Source of the DNA: Verrucomicrobiia bacterium
GTDB taxonomy: Bacteria > Verrucomicrobiota > Verrucomicrobiia > Verrucomicrobiales > DEV007
Assembly (NCBI GenBank): GCA_030425385.1
Contig: JAUIAH010000008.1
Coordinates: 142,153 to 206,152, forward strand
Length of the DNA: 64,000 bases
Direction of reading: 5' to 3'
Within the stretch, counting starts at the first letter, position 1. Each line of letters opens with the position of its first letter. The notes under the pieces are model-generated. The model saw only the letters and a list, made by a program, of their open reading frames with translations. It was not told the DNA's origin and did no database searches. The position numbers were made by a program, and so were the translations under genes. Positions 17,763-26,799 of this stretch are shown piece by piece.

Positions 17763-18041
17763 GTGGAAGCAGTCAGGATCGCGATTCGCGTCGTTCCAAA
17801 TGCAAGCGCCACGCGGTGTGAAGGCCGTGACACAGAAGGGGTCTTCAAGATCCGCTTGCAAGCTCGTCCAGAGAAAGGCAAGGCGAACAAGGCTCTGATC
17901 CTCTTCCTCGCCAAGCAGCTAGGCATCGGCCGCACGCAAGTCACCCTCGTCCGTGGCGAAACTGCGCGACTCAAACAAGTAGCAATCACTGGCCTAACAG
18001 AAACCGAAATCGCTTCCCGTCTACAGCCTACTCAAAGTTGA
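17763..18041 (+). CDS. DUF167/YggU family protein
   Basis: From GTG 17763 the protein is 92 aa, the usual size of this small alpha/beta family. Characteristic segments are IRVVPNASATRCEG, IRLQARPEKGKANKAL and the end of the family motif VTLVRGETARLKQV. An earlier GTG at 17724 would overlap the argB end. The molecular function of the family is not established. It follows argB by 7 nt, probably in the same transcript, and its end overlaps the convergent FHA gene by 14 nt. Confidence 0.88.
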   Translation: MEAVRIAIRVVPNASATRCEGRDTEGVFKIRLQARPEKGKANKALILFLAKQLGIGRTQVTLVRGETARLKQVAITGLTETEIASRLQPTQS

Positions 18042-20526
18042 GATCCGAGAAGACGAGTTCTTCTCCTTTCAATTCAATCAGCTCTTTCACGCGCGCTCTT
18101 TCTTCCGCCGTCAGGGGCTTTGTGAAACCGGCAACCTTGGTGAGATTCTCAATGATCGTGTCCAAATCCTTGGCATCGGTAAGTCCTTTCTTTCCGCGTT
18201 CGAGCGACTCCTGATAGGCGCTCACGAGTTGCCTCGCCTGGCGGAGGGGGCGAGATGCCACGGCTCTCGGATCCTCACGGAGTGCTTGCACTTCCTCCGT
18301 CGGTGTGAATGACAGGGTTCCATCGCGAAAACTCAGGTGGGCCAAAGCCGCTTCTTTCTCCAAGGGGCTCAAGGGCAGATGAAACGGCGCCCCAATCGCC
18401 ACCAAACCTGGCGCGATCACCAATCCATTCACGGCCGCCGCCACGTCCTTGATCCCACTCAAGTCAGCCCCTGCAGCAGTTGCTTCCGCATAGAGAGTCG
18501 CCAAACGCTCGGCATGATGATAGGCCTGCAGTGATAACTCAAAGGCGTCCATCTGCGAAGCGTTCTCGACGAACTCCAATTCATTGCCTTTCCAAGCAAG
18601 AAATTTCTCTAACACACGCCGCTCTTGCATCGAGTAGGCTCGCGCCTGAAACACGCGGTCCTTCCATTCAGGCTTATTCCCTTGCACTCCCTCGATCATC
18701 ACCGCGATGGCTTCGGGTACGTTCTTGACGCTCGCCAAATCCGCACCGGCTTCTTTCGCCGTGTGATAGAGCGCCGCCAAATGCTGCGCTTCTTTCTTGA
18801 GCACATCGACGGAGGCTGAGCCTATTTCCGCGCCAACCGGATCGACCATCATTTGCACCACACCCGCGATCAGATCCTTCTGCGCCGGAGGTAAGGTCCA
18901 GCGCACTTCGCTCGTGGTCCCGTCCACGGTCGTGACGATGCCTTCTACCGCGGCCTGGAGGTCTCCATGCGAAAGCTCTGACAATTGCCCCAGCCCTGCC
19001 TGCATGGCACTTGGATAACTGCTAGCGTACGCTTCGGCACTAGCAGCTTCCTCATACTCGGCCATCACTTCCAAGGTCGCGTCCTTTCCGAAGGACAAGG
19101 AAGCGTATTTGTAAACGAGATCCGATCCTGGATCGGATAGGAAGAACGGCAAATTACCCCGTTCTAAGAGGCTGGTATTGAGGAAGCTCACCACCCGCCC
19201 ATCGGTCCCTTTCAAACGATTCGCCAACGTGTCAGGCAAAGGGGTCTCATCCAATTCCTTACCCTCAGGCAAGGCAGAGGCCTTGGCTATCACGACCAGA
19301 TCTTCTTCAATCACCTGAGCCACAAACTCACCACGCAAAGTCTTAAAGGTAAGTCGCTTCGTCAATTCACCTGTCTGGTTGCTCGGCTCAAAGCGGATCG
19401 CCATGGAGAAATCCGTCGCGGTGGCACCGACGGCTACCAACTGCCGCACCTGATCTAGTTCCATGTGCAAATACTGTTGCAACCACGCGCGCAGGCGCGG
19501 CACAGCGCCTAACTGATCTTCTTCGGCCAGGCGCTTCACGTCCACGGCCACAACGGCGGCCGGTCGCGTGATGGAGGCCAACCAACTCGCCATCCGTGCG
19601 CTGTCGCCACTCACCGATTGGCCGCGTCCCGTCGGCATCACCGGATCCGCCGCTTGCGAACCGAAACGCTCTAACAGTGCCGCCTTCATGTCCTCATTGC
19701 GCGAAACATAGAGCACCGCTCCAGCGAACAGCACGCCTAACAACGCCACTGCAGCCCCCAGCATCGGGCGCCGTTTGCGCTCGGAGGCCTTCTTTCGCTG
19801 GGGGGTGCGTTTGGATGCGGCCTGCTTGCCACGAGCAGCGCGTTTGCCCGCTGCCCTCGCCTTGGGCGGTGCCTTGTCATCTGGCAAGGGTTTCAACGTT
19901 CCTAGATTCGGTGGCACCTCGTCCTCGGACGATGGTGCGGGAAATCCCCCTTTCGGCTCGGGGAGGGGTCCCGATTGCCCAGCCGCCTCGCGCAGGGCCG
20001 CCTTGGCAGACTCCGTGTTCAGCGGTGTCTGCGGAGTCAATTCAGGGCTCTCCGGCGGAGGCGAAAGCACTTGTTCGGCGCTAGAATTGGGCTCCACGGG
20101 AAGAGGTTCCGGAGTCGGCTCCATCGCCATGGGAGACGGCATCGCGGACTCGGGCGGCACCGCCGATTCTACCCGCGCGGTTTCTGGCACTGCCGGAGAC
20201 GGTGGCACCGTTTGCTCGGGCGGTGAAGGCATCGGGGCGGCCATCTCCGCGGGATCGAGCCCAAACTGCATCTCGATTTGTCCTAACTGGAGGATGTCTC
20301 CGGGCGCCAGAATCACCTGATTCACAGCCTGCCCATTCACCAAGGTCTCCCCTTGCGTATGATCCTCTAAGACAAAGCGCCCCTGATCCAAATGGATGGT
20401 GCAGTGCCGCTCGCGCACCCCCAGGCCAGCCTGCAACGGCACGTGGCTCACAGGAGCGGTTCCAATGAGGCATGGCGGGGCGGGCAACTCCAATGAGTGC
20501 CCACTTCTTGAAATCAACTTAGGCAT
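18028..20526 (-). CDS. FHA-domain membrane protein
   Basis: The 832-aa protein begins with an FHA domain (about residues 1-95: CLIGTAPVSHVPL, GVRERHCTIH, LVNGQAVNQV), a phosphothreonine-binding fold. A long Pro/Glu/Ala linker (about 95-230) and a Lys/Arg-rich stretch come before one membrane segment (RRPMLGAAVALLGVLFAGAV, about 248-268). The C-terminal 560 residues form a helix-rich extracytoplasmic region with paired repeats around 'AxLYHTAKEAGADLASVKN' and 'ATLYAEATAAGADLSGIKD'. I do not recognise that region. A cytoplasmic kinase signal coupled to an envelope function is plausible. An AT-rich palindrome lies directly upstream. Confidence 0.82.
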   Translation of the reverse strand: MPKLISRSGHSLELPAPPCLIGTAPVSHVPLQAGLGVRERHCTIHLDQGRFVLEDHTQGETLVNGQAVNQVILAPGDILQLGQIEMQFGLDPAEMAAPMPSPPEQTVPPSPAVPETARVESAVPPESAMPSPMAMEPTPEPLPVEPNSSAEQVLSPPPESPELTPQTPLNTESAKAALREAAGQSGPLPEPKGGFPAPSSEDEVPPNLGTLKPLPDDKAPPKARAAGKRAARGKQAASKRTPQRKKASERKRRPMLGAAVALLGVLFAGAVLYVSRNEDMKAALLERFGSQAADPVMPTGRGQSVSGDSARMASWLASITRPAAVVAVDVKRLAEEDQLGAVPRLRAWLQQYLHMELDQVRQLVAVGATATDFSMAIRFEPSNQTGELTKRLTFKTLRGEFVAQVIEEDLVVIAKASALPEGKELDETPLPDTLANRLKGTDGRVVSFLNTSLLERGNLPFFLSDPGSDLVYKYASLSFGKDATLEVMAEYEEAASAEAYASSYPSAMQAGLGQLSELSHGDLQAAVEGIVTTVDGTTSEVRWTLPPAQKDLIAGVVQMMVDPVGAEIGSASVDVLKKEAQHLAALYHTAKEAGADLASVKNVPEAIAVMIEGVQGNKPEWKDRVFQARAYSMQERRVLEKFLAWKGNELEFVENASQMDAFELSLQAYHHAERLATLYAEATAAGADLSGIKDVAAAVNGLVIAPGLVAIGAPFHLPLSPLEKEAALAHLSFRDGTLSFTPTEEVQALREDPRAVASRPLRQARQLVSAYQESLERGKKGLTDAKDLDTIIENLTKVAGFTKPLTAEERARVKELIELKGEELVFSDLNFE

Positions 20527-20537
20527 CGACTACTCTG

Positions 20538-20569
20538 ATTTCCGTATAATTTCTATAAATTACGGAAAT
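20538..20569. promoter_or_regulatory. AT-rich palindrome upstream of the FHA gene
   Basis: ATTTCCGTA (20538-20546) and TACGGAAAT (20561-20569) are perfect inverted arms. An inner ATTT-CTAT-AAAT extends the pairing after a 2-nt bulge. It lies 12 bp before the FHA start codon and 40 bp after the previous gene's stop. In the gene's direction it overlaps possible promoter words (TTGAAA, TTATAC). It could be a repressor operator or a transcript hairpin. Confidence 0.5.
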
Positions 20570-20609
20570 TTCAAGCAGCCTTTCTTGATATATCTAGAAA
20601 ACTGGAATT

Positions 20610-23600
20610 TTACGGATTCTCAGTCACGATCACCCGAACAAAGCCCCTTGCAGGCGAAAGGTTTGCCCAGCCATCCACGTTCTCATAGGTGACTTTGACG
20701 CTACCATCCCCCATGACAGTCTCTGTGGGCACTCCCGGGACGGGTAACCACGCTCCGGGCGAGGGCGCATATTGCACTTCGTAGGTCACCCCCTGAATGG
20801 CCACCGGCTTATAATACGACAGGTTCATCCCACCACCGGAATTCTCCTCAAAGATCAGCCCCTGATTCTCCGAAGTGGCGTCAGCCGCCACGGGGGCTCC
20901 CGTCTCAGGATGCATCCAGAGGGCAAACTCCAGAAGATTGCTGAGCCCATCCAGATCCATGTCATCCTCAGGTGCGTTGAACCCTCGGCCAGGATGATCC
21001 GCCCTAAAGCGGGCATACGTGCCCACAGGTGCCAGCGGATCTCCTGAAAACAAGTCAGCCTTCTCGGGCGTGTAGCCTCCCAGGACATCCACCGGGACGA
21101 CGCTGATTGTAGGATCCGGCTGTGGCGTCCGCACCGGGTCAAATTCCCCAATGCCCGTGATGTCCGATTGATAGTCGTAAGGCAAGGTTGTGGTCATCAT
21201 GGCATCATCCGCGTCGATGGCCCCAGTCGCATCCACCTGAGGATTCACCGTGTACACCGTTTGGGTGGAATCATGCGTGGCGGTCAGTTCAAAGATCAAA
21301 TTCCGATAATCGTAGGTGATGTCACTCAGATTCTCCCCAGGCAACTCATTCGAAACACCCATTGCAAATAGCTGAGGTGATCGCCCATACATGTGATTGG
21401 GAAAGGTCTGCATCAAATTGGGATGGGCAAAACACCCGACAATTTCGTGCTTCGTCTCTCCGCTCGGTAAAAATACTTCGAGTTGCGGGCGGAAACGCTG
21501 GTTGGTACTTGGATTCCTCCACTTGGCAAATGAAGTGATTCTAAGACCTATTCCAAAAGCATTGTTGGCCATTTCAGCTGGCAATGTCACAGGTCGATGA
21601 ATACACCAATAGGTTGTCCCTAATATTTGTTGCGGCCCATTAAATCGCGATCCGTCGAAAGGTCTGAAGGGCACATAGGCACTTGGCTGGAGGGGATTGG
21701 AGATGGCCAATTCCATCTCGGTTTCACGAATTGCATTGCTGTCTTTCGCATGAAAGACGCCAATCACATCCACGGTGTCTCCAGGTGCCACCACAGATTT
21801 ATTAAAGAAGAAGGCGACAGGCACCACTCGAGATCGGAAATCTTCTGGAAGCGTCTCTGGCCCGCTAATCAGCGTCAAGCTGTCGAGCGACACCTCGTCA
21901 TCGAATTCGGCGATCGTGTAGTTGGCTTTATCCTTAAAGCCAAGCGGAAACTCCATCGTCCGCTCCATCAGCAATTGTTCCATCATGTCGAAAGGGGTGT
22001 CATCGGTGGTGGGATACCGATCATCCAAGGGATCTCCAGGGTCCTCATTCTGATTCTCCTCGCCAATATACGCTGTGAGGCGATAGATTTCGGGATCATC
22101 CATGAGAAGACTCTTCGTCATCGGGGGGTATCCAGGAGCCGTGACACGAATATCGGAATCGGGATAGATATTGACGGCAAAGTGGCCATTGGCATCCACC
22201 TGCACCGGACTCCCACCATTCAGCGAGTTCCCATAACGAATGATCTCTACTTCCGCGTCGTCAATGGGTGTTCCCGTTTCAAAGTCATAAACCCGCCCCT
22301 TCACCGTGGAGACGAAGGGCTCTTTCTTTAGTGGGCGCACTTCATTGTGGAAATAGATCGGACTGGTGACCGCATACTGCCATTTCTGGTGCACTCCAAA
22401 CATGCGCACCATGTAGTAAGATTCCTCATCCTCGTTAATGGTGAATTCTGTCTCAAAGTGCTTCGCATTCGGCTTCCAGCTCATGATGGGCTCGGAATTA
22501 CGGAGCAACTGCACTTCTGCCACGATCACCGGACCCGGATTCGCATTGGCGTTCCGATCCCAATCATCGTAGGTCAACATCCACATATCGAAGTGATAGT
22601 CCGCTTGAATCCGAACCGTCCGCTCACTGCCATCGGGAACAAGGGTGTCTCCTGATATATGGTCATCAATCGAGAATTGGAGAATGGGGCCATTGGTCGC
22701 AAATGTCCGCCCATGCCGGATCGCCTCGGCGAGGTTGGTCCCATTGACTTCGCGGTTGCCCAAGAAGACACACGAGAAGAAGAATCCTGCACCCTGCTCG
22801 TCCCAATAAAACTTGTCCACCGAGTAGTCGGAATCCGCCATCACGGGAAGGTGGTGGCCGCGCTTCAACAGCGTGTGGTATGCGGCATCACTATGGCGAT
22901 TGAAGGGCTCATTATGAACCGAACTAAAGGCGTCAAAACTGGGACCAAGAAAGGAATCAAAGACAAGCTCTTTATTATAGTTGAACCCGTTGTAGAGATC
23001 TTGTTGAGGAAACATTCTCGTTGGGTGCACGGGTATCACGATCCCTCCCTGAGCCTGCGCGAGGGCATGCGACTGATAATAGGGCGGACGCTCAAAGATA
23101 CTAAAGGGATCCGTATTGATGATACCGGCATGCCCGAAGACGGATTTGGGTTTCTCCCCACCATACCACGCCTTAAAATCTTCATCCCACTCATTCTGAA
23201 GTTGAGCCTCCATCCAAGGGTAAGGCATGGCATCGTCCCCATCCGTTCCAGGATATTCTTCATTGTAATAGATCCAGTCGAAGCCACTTCCTTTGGCAAT
23301 GCGCGCCGCCATCTCCGAAGTAGGCATACGATCCCGTTCTCCATGCACATAGTGCGCGTGAAATTCTCCCGCATACCAGCCCATATCATTGAGCCGCATC
23401 AAGGGTGATAAATCGATTTCCACCAAATGACTGCCACCCTCGATCACGTTCACCACCACCGTCTCCGGAAAGTAACCGATGCCGTGCGCCACCGTGATAT
23501 AGATATTTCCGGCAGGAACCGAAGCCGTGTATTGCGTGCCCGCCTTGATCTCGAGCACCTTCCCAATGAGATCCGCACGGAGCACCGCGTCCGTCGAGAT

Positions 23601-24065
23601 GGCTTCATCACTTGGCGGACTGCCATTTAATGAATCCTTGAGTGCGGTTAGCGCCTCGCCCGGCATGAGATCGACCTCGACCATATCAATGATGCGAACG
23701 CCAGCGTGGTCAAAGATCCTCAAGACCAATTCGCCGCCATCCAAACCCACGGCAATCAAACGCGCCCCTGATTCAGGGAGACCTGCCGGACGCATGACCA
23801 AATCATAGGTAGAGAAATTCTCTCCGCCCACAAACATGCCATAGTGATACATACCGGGGGGCCACGAACGCTGTCCCTTGTAGAAATTGTCTCCACCCAC
23901 GAAATTGGTGGCCGGATCGTAGGGATCCTCACCATCTAGCATTTGCACGCGAGCAGGCAAATCCTTGCCCGTTTCAGCATCGTAGACGCGGAGGTGGATG
24001 AGCCCATCCGCTAGGATGGTGCTCGACCAACACACAAGAGGAAGGAGGGTCAGAAGGAAGCGCAT
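20610..24065 (-). CDS. secreted CehA/McbA-type (PHP-like) metallohydrolase
   Basis: The 1151-aa precursor has a signal peptide (MRFLLTLLPLVCWSSTILAD). Around residues 225-460 lies a PHP-like metal-binding domain (GWYAGEFHAHYVHGERD with an H-x-H pair; later HPTRMFPQ and GHHLPVMADSDYS) of the CehA/McbA kind. A carboxypeptidase-regulatory-like beta sandwich follows (VKGRVYDFETGTPIDDAEVE). Near the C-terminus a calcium-type motif (DDDMDLDGLSNLLEFAL) precedes a beta-rich end, a layout common in secreted verrucomicrobial proteins. CehA itself is a carbaryl ester hydrolase; the natural substrate here is unknown. Confidence 0.78.
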   Translation of the reverse strand: MRFLLTLLPLVCWSSTILADGLIHLRVYDAETGKDLPARVQMLDGEDPYDPATNFVGGDNFYKGQRSWPPGMYHYGMFVGGENFSTYDLVMRPAGLPESGARLIAVGLDGGELVLRIFDHAGVRIIDMVEVDLMPGEALTALKDSLNGSPPSDEAISTDAVLRADLIGKVLEIKAGTQYTASVPAGNIYITVAHGIGYFPETVVVNVIEGGSHLVEIDLSPLMRLNDMGWYAGEFHAHYVHGERDRMPTSEMAARIAKGSGFDWIYYNEEYPGTDGDDAMPYPWMEAQLQNEWDEDFKAWYGGEKPKSVFGHAGIINTDPFSIFERPPYYQSHALAQAQGGIVIPVHPTRMFPQQDLYNGFNYNKELVFDSFLGPSFDAFSSVHNEPFNRHSDAAYHTLLKRGHHLPVMADSDYSVDKFYWDEQGAGFFFSCVFLGNREVNGTNLAEAIRHGRTFATNGPILQFSIDDHISGDTLVPDGSERTVRIQADYHFDMWMLTYDDWDRNANANPGPVIVAEVQLLRNSEPIMSWKPNAKHFETEFTINEDEESYYMVRMFGVHQKWQYAVTSPIYFHNEVRPLKKEPFVSTVKGRVYDFETGTPIDDAEVEIIRYGNSLNGGSPVQVDANGHFAVNIYPDSDIRVTAPGYPPMTKSLLMDDPEIYRLTAYIGEENQNEDPGDPLDDRYPTTDDTPFDMMEQLLMERTMEFPLGFKDKANYTIAEFDDEVSLDSLTLISGPETLPEDFRSRVVPVAFFFNKSVVAPGDTVDVIGVFHAKDSNAIRETEMELAISNPLQPSAYVPFRPFDGSRFNGPQQILGTTYWCIHRPVTLPAEMANNAFGIGLRITSFAKWRNPSTNQRFRPQLEVFLPSGETKHEIVGCFAHPNLMQTFPNHMYGRSPQLFAMGVSNELPGENLSDITYDYRNLIFELTATHDSTQTVYTVNPQVDATGAIDADDAMMTTTLPYDYQSDITGIGEFDPVRTPQPDPTISVVPVDVLGGYTPEKADLFSGDPLAPVGTYARFRADHPGRGFNAPEDDMDLDGLSNLLEFALWMHPETGAPVAADATSENQGLIFEENSGGGMNLSYYKPVAIQGVTYEVQYAPSPGAWLPVPGVPTETVMGDGSVKVTYENVDGWANLSPARGFVRVIVTENP

Positions 24066-24233
24066 CAGAATTGAGGGGGTTGATTATCAAGCGATGGGGA
24101 ATCGAGGACCTACGATTAAGCCACTCGACGCACAGTTTCTACCATAGATCCGGCAAGGAATCTTCCAAAGGATGCCCACGCTCCCAATAAATTCCTGGTT
24201 TTAATAGCCACCAGAAATTCTGAGACCAGACCG

Positions 24234-25463
24234 CTAAGATTTCGTCAGCGCTCGGAGGACTGTGGCATTGGCGGCCGACCACTCGGGATCCGCCGCGTGC
24301 CGCTGCTGGAGCGCCGGATCTGCCGTGCGCGTGCGCCCCTGAACCCCTTGGCTCCGGCCAATCGGCACTCCTTGAAAGCTGAGTTGAGGATCGGAGAACC
24401 AAAGAATACGCGGGCCCCAGGAGGCTTCTTGCGCCATGATCGTCGATAGCCGCACACCAGTGGGCGAGCGGAATCGCCAGGCGTGCGCTTCCCCTTCCCA
24501 TTGCCCGACGTCATCAGCCGCGTGCCCCGCCCCCATGAAATGCCCCCAATGATGGATCATCCCGTGCTTGGGAGCGCCCATGTCGGCGAGCCGACACGCC
24601 AGCAAGACTTCCGTGGATGCCGGCACTCTTCGGTTTCCCGTAACCCAGACGCCCATGGTTCCCTCTTGCCGCGAGCGCCATTGTTCCAACTCCTCCAGGC
24701 CAGCAGCTTCCACAGTGGCGACGAGACGCATGCTCATCTCCACCTCACTGTTCTTCAGTGCCAGATTGAGCCCATCCACCGAGGCGAGGATCATCGCCTC
24801 AATCCCAGCCACGCCACCGGCACTCGTGCGCGCAGCCGCATCATAGCCAACCACCAAGGGAACAACTGGTCCGCTAATTGGCACCCGGTCGTTGCGATTG
24901 GAAACGATTCCACAATCGAGCCGCTGGTCGCTCGGATCCGCTTCACGAATGGTCACCCGCCCGGGCCCTGCCGAACGGAGTTGGAAGTGGCGATTCTCAT
25001 CCAGAAAGAAGATGGAACCCGCCACCGCACCGTCGTGCACGACAAGGATGGCGCCACTGTGACGTCGGCCTGGTTCGCGCGCTAGGAGGGTATGTGTCTT
25101 TGGACCCCGCTCCCACACATGATCGATGGCCAAGGTCACGTCCTTGCTTTCCGTAAGCGGAATCGCCAGGTACTGCGCACCGGAACGGAGGTAGGAATCC
25201 CACTGGGCGAGATCGAAGCCAAGTTCGTCACCACCTATGCGCCAGAAAAGTTGGCGCTCGAACCCTTTTCCCGGAATGGTCTTACGCCCCTCCGCAGACA
25301 CTTGCTCGAACGTGAGCAGCGCCGATTTCCCGCGCGTCAATCGACCGTCCCTCAAGTTCTCACGCATGCCGTAGAAGACGAGTCCTCCCACCCCGGCCAA
25401 GAGCACCAGGAGATAGAGATCCTTTGCCCGCCGCTGCTTTCGTTTCGGTGCCGCCAGCGCCAT
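24234..25463 (-). CDS. membrane-anchored reprolysin-like protein lacking the catalytic Glu
   Basis: From ATG 25463 (MALAAPKRKQRRAKD) the 409-aa protein has a cytoplasmic basic tail, one membrane anchor (about 15-33) and a large extracytoplasmic domain. Around residues 305-315 it reads HHWGHFMGAGH, which lines up with the M12B motif HExGHxxGxxH except that the catalytic Glu is His. Further on come STIMAQ (Met-turn-like) and RILWFSDPQLSFQGVPIG, both typical of reprolysin-like domains. An enzyme without that Glu should not hydrolyse peptides, so a binding or inhibitory role is more likely. It starts 7 nt after the sulfatase gene ends. Confidence 0.65.
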   Translation of the reverse strand: MALAAPKRKQRRAKDLYLLVLLAGVGGLVFYGMRENLRDGRLTRGKSALLTFEQVSAEGRKTIPGKGFERQLFWRIGGDELGFDLAQWDSYLRSGAQYLAIPLTESKDVTLAIDHVWERGPKTHTLLAREPGRRHSGAILVVHDGAVAGSIFFLDENRHFQLRSAGPGRVTIREADPSDQRLDCGIVSNRNDRVPISGPVVPLVVGYDAAARTSAGGVAGIEAMILASVDGLNLALKNSEVEMSMRLVATVEAAGLEELEQWRSRQEGTMGVWVTGNRRVPASTEVLLACRLADMGAPKHGMIHHWGHFMGAGHAADDVGQWEGEAHAWRFRSPTGVRLSTIMAQEASWGPRILWFSDPQLSFQGVPIGRSQGVQGRTRTADPALQQRHAADPEWSAANATVLRALTKS

Positions 25464-25470
25464 GTCTTTG

Positions 25471-26757
25471 TTAGGAATCTGCCCCACCCAAGTGCGCTGG
25501 TCGGGCATCTGCGTAGCGATCCAGCGCTGCCTGCAACATGGTTCGAGTCCTCCGCTGCTCCTCGTCCAAAGACGCTTCTGCTAGAGGCTGTTTCTCTAAC
25601 ACATCCTTCTCGATGTCGAAGAAGCGGCCATCGCGATAGAGCTTGTAGCGCTGATTCCGAGTGAAGACTTTCGCGTCTGCGTTCTTTCCGCTGCGGGCAT
25701 ACCACATGTAGATCCACTCGCGATGGCGCTCATCGCTCCCCTTCAATGTAGGAAGCAGGCTATGCCCATCGAGTCCTTTGGGGATGGGAAGGTCACTCGC
25801 GTCGCACAGGGTGGGAAAGAAATCACTGAGGTCCAGGATCTCGTGAGACACGCCCCCTTTCGGAATCGTCCCCGGCCACGTCGCGATGCAAGGCACCCGG
25901 TTTCCCCCGTCATGCATGGCTCCCTTGGCCCCCGCCACTTCGCGCCCGTCTAACATCGACACCACCGGTTTATCCGTCCCGTTGTCGCCGAGAAAGATCA
26001 CCAAGGTATTCTCACGCAATCCCAAAGCATCTAGTTTCCCCAGCATCTTGCCTACGATCTTGTCCATGTAGGTCACCATGTCGCCGAAGTAGGTGGCGTC
26101 CCCCTTGTAGGTCTTGGATCCTGGGCTCTCAGGATCCCAATCAGCCGAATCCGGCGTGGGTTCGAATGGGCAATGGGTGAGAATCATCGGATAGTAGATC
26201 AGAAACGGCTCCTCACGTTTCCGCTCCATGAAGTCACAGGCGTAGTCACTCACGACATCGGGCAAATATTCGCCATTCTGATAGTTCACCTGTTTCCCGT
26301 TGATCTCCAACCCGCCATTAGGGTATCGGCTAGGGCGTCGATTCAGTTGCCAGAGCGCGTATTCATCAAAGCCGAAGCCTGTGGGCCCCTCGTAGTCGCC
26401 CAACAACTGCCATTTCCCCACCACACACGTCGCATACCCGGCATCCTGCAAATGATTGGCAAATGTCCGCTCTGTGGGATCGAGCAGGCCAAACTTCACG
26501 TAATTCCGCACGTTTGCCTTCCCCGTCATCAGCTTCACCCGAGAAGGCGTGCACAACGGCTGTGCATAACAGTGGGTGAAGCGCATGCCTTCCGCGGCCA
26601 TGCGATCCAAATGGGGCGTCTGGTAGGAGGTGCCGCCATTGGCCCGCACGCATTCATACCCCAAGTCATCAGCCATGAAGACCACGATGTTAGGACGCGC
26701 CGAGACGGGTAGCACCCCGAGGATGCTCACGGCCAGAAAGAAGAACCACGCTTTCAC
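25471..26757 (-). CDS. secreted type I sulfatase (formylglycine type)
   Basis: From GTG 26757 the protein is 428 aa with a signal peptide (MKAWFFFLAVSILGVLPVSA). The mature part starts with RPNIVVFMADDLGY, whose Asp pair binds the active-site metal. The formylglycine motif C-x-P-x-R is CTPSR with Cys69, so it is the Cys type that needs maturation by formylglycine-generating enzyme. FLGDNGTDKPV is the second metal-site motif. It should remove sulfate from a polysaccharide or sulfate ester in the periplasm. The reprolysin-like gene follows by 7 nt. Confidence 0.93.
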   Translation of the reverse strand: MKAWFFFLAVSILGVLPVSARPNIVVFMADDLGYECVRANGGTSYQTPHLDRMAAEGMRFTHCYAQPLCTPSRVKLMTGKANVRNYVKFGLLDPTERTFANHLQDAGYATCVVGKWQLLGDYEGPTGFGFDEYALWQLNRRPSRYPNGGLEINGKQVNYQNGEYLPDVVSDYACDFMERKREEPFLIYYPMILTHCPFEPTPDSADWDPESPGSKTYKGDATYFGDMVTYMDKIVGKMLGKLDALGLRENTLVIFLGDNGTDKPVVSMLDGREVAGAKGAMHDGGNRVPCIATWPGTIPKGGVSHEILDLSDFFPTLCDASDLPIPKGLDGHSLLPTLKGSDERHREWIYMWYARSGKNADAKVFTRNQRYKLYRDGRFFDIEKDVLEKQPLAEASLDEEQRRTRTMLQAALDRYADARPAHLGGADS

Positions 26758-26799
26758 AAGGTCATCATGGCACAAAGACAGACCGCTGCCAATGCTCGC

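Noticed and set aside
19596..20320. Long plus-strand frames opposite the FHA gene's proline-rich linker
   Set aside because: Low-complexity Gly/Ser/Arg-rich translations that arise from the repetitive linker.
22659..23408. 249-codon plus-strand frame opposite the CehA/McbA-like gene
   Set aside because: The minus-strand gene has clear domains and a signal peptide over the same bases; the opposite frame has no recognisable features.
24139..24501. 120-codon minus-strand frame overlapping the reprolysin-like gene
   Set aside because: It overlaps a better supported gene in another frame and has no start context or domain.
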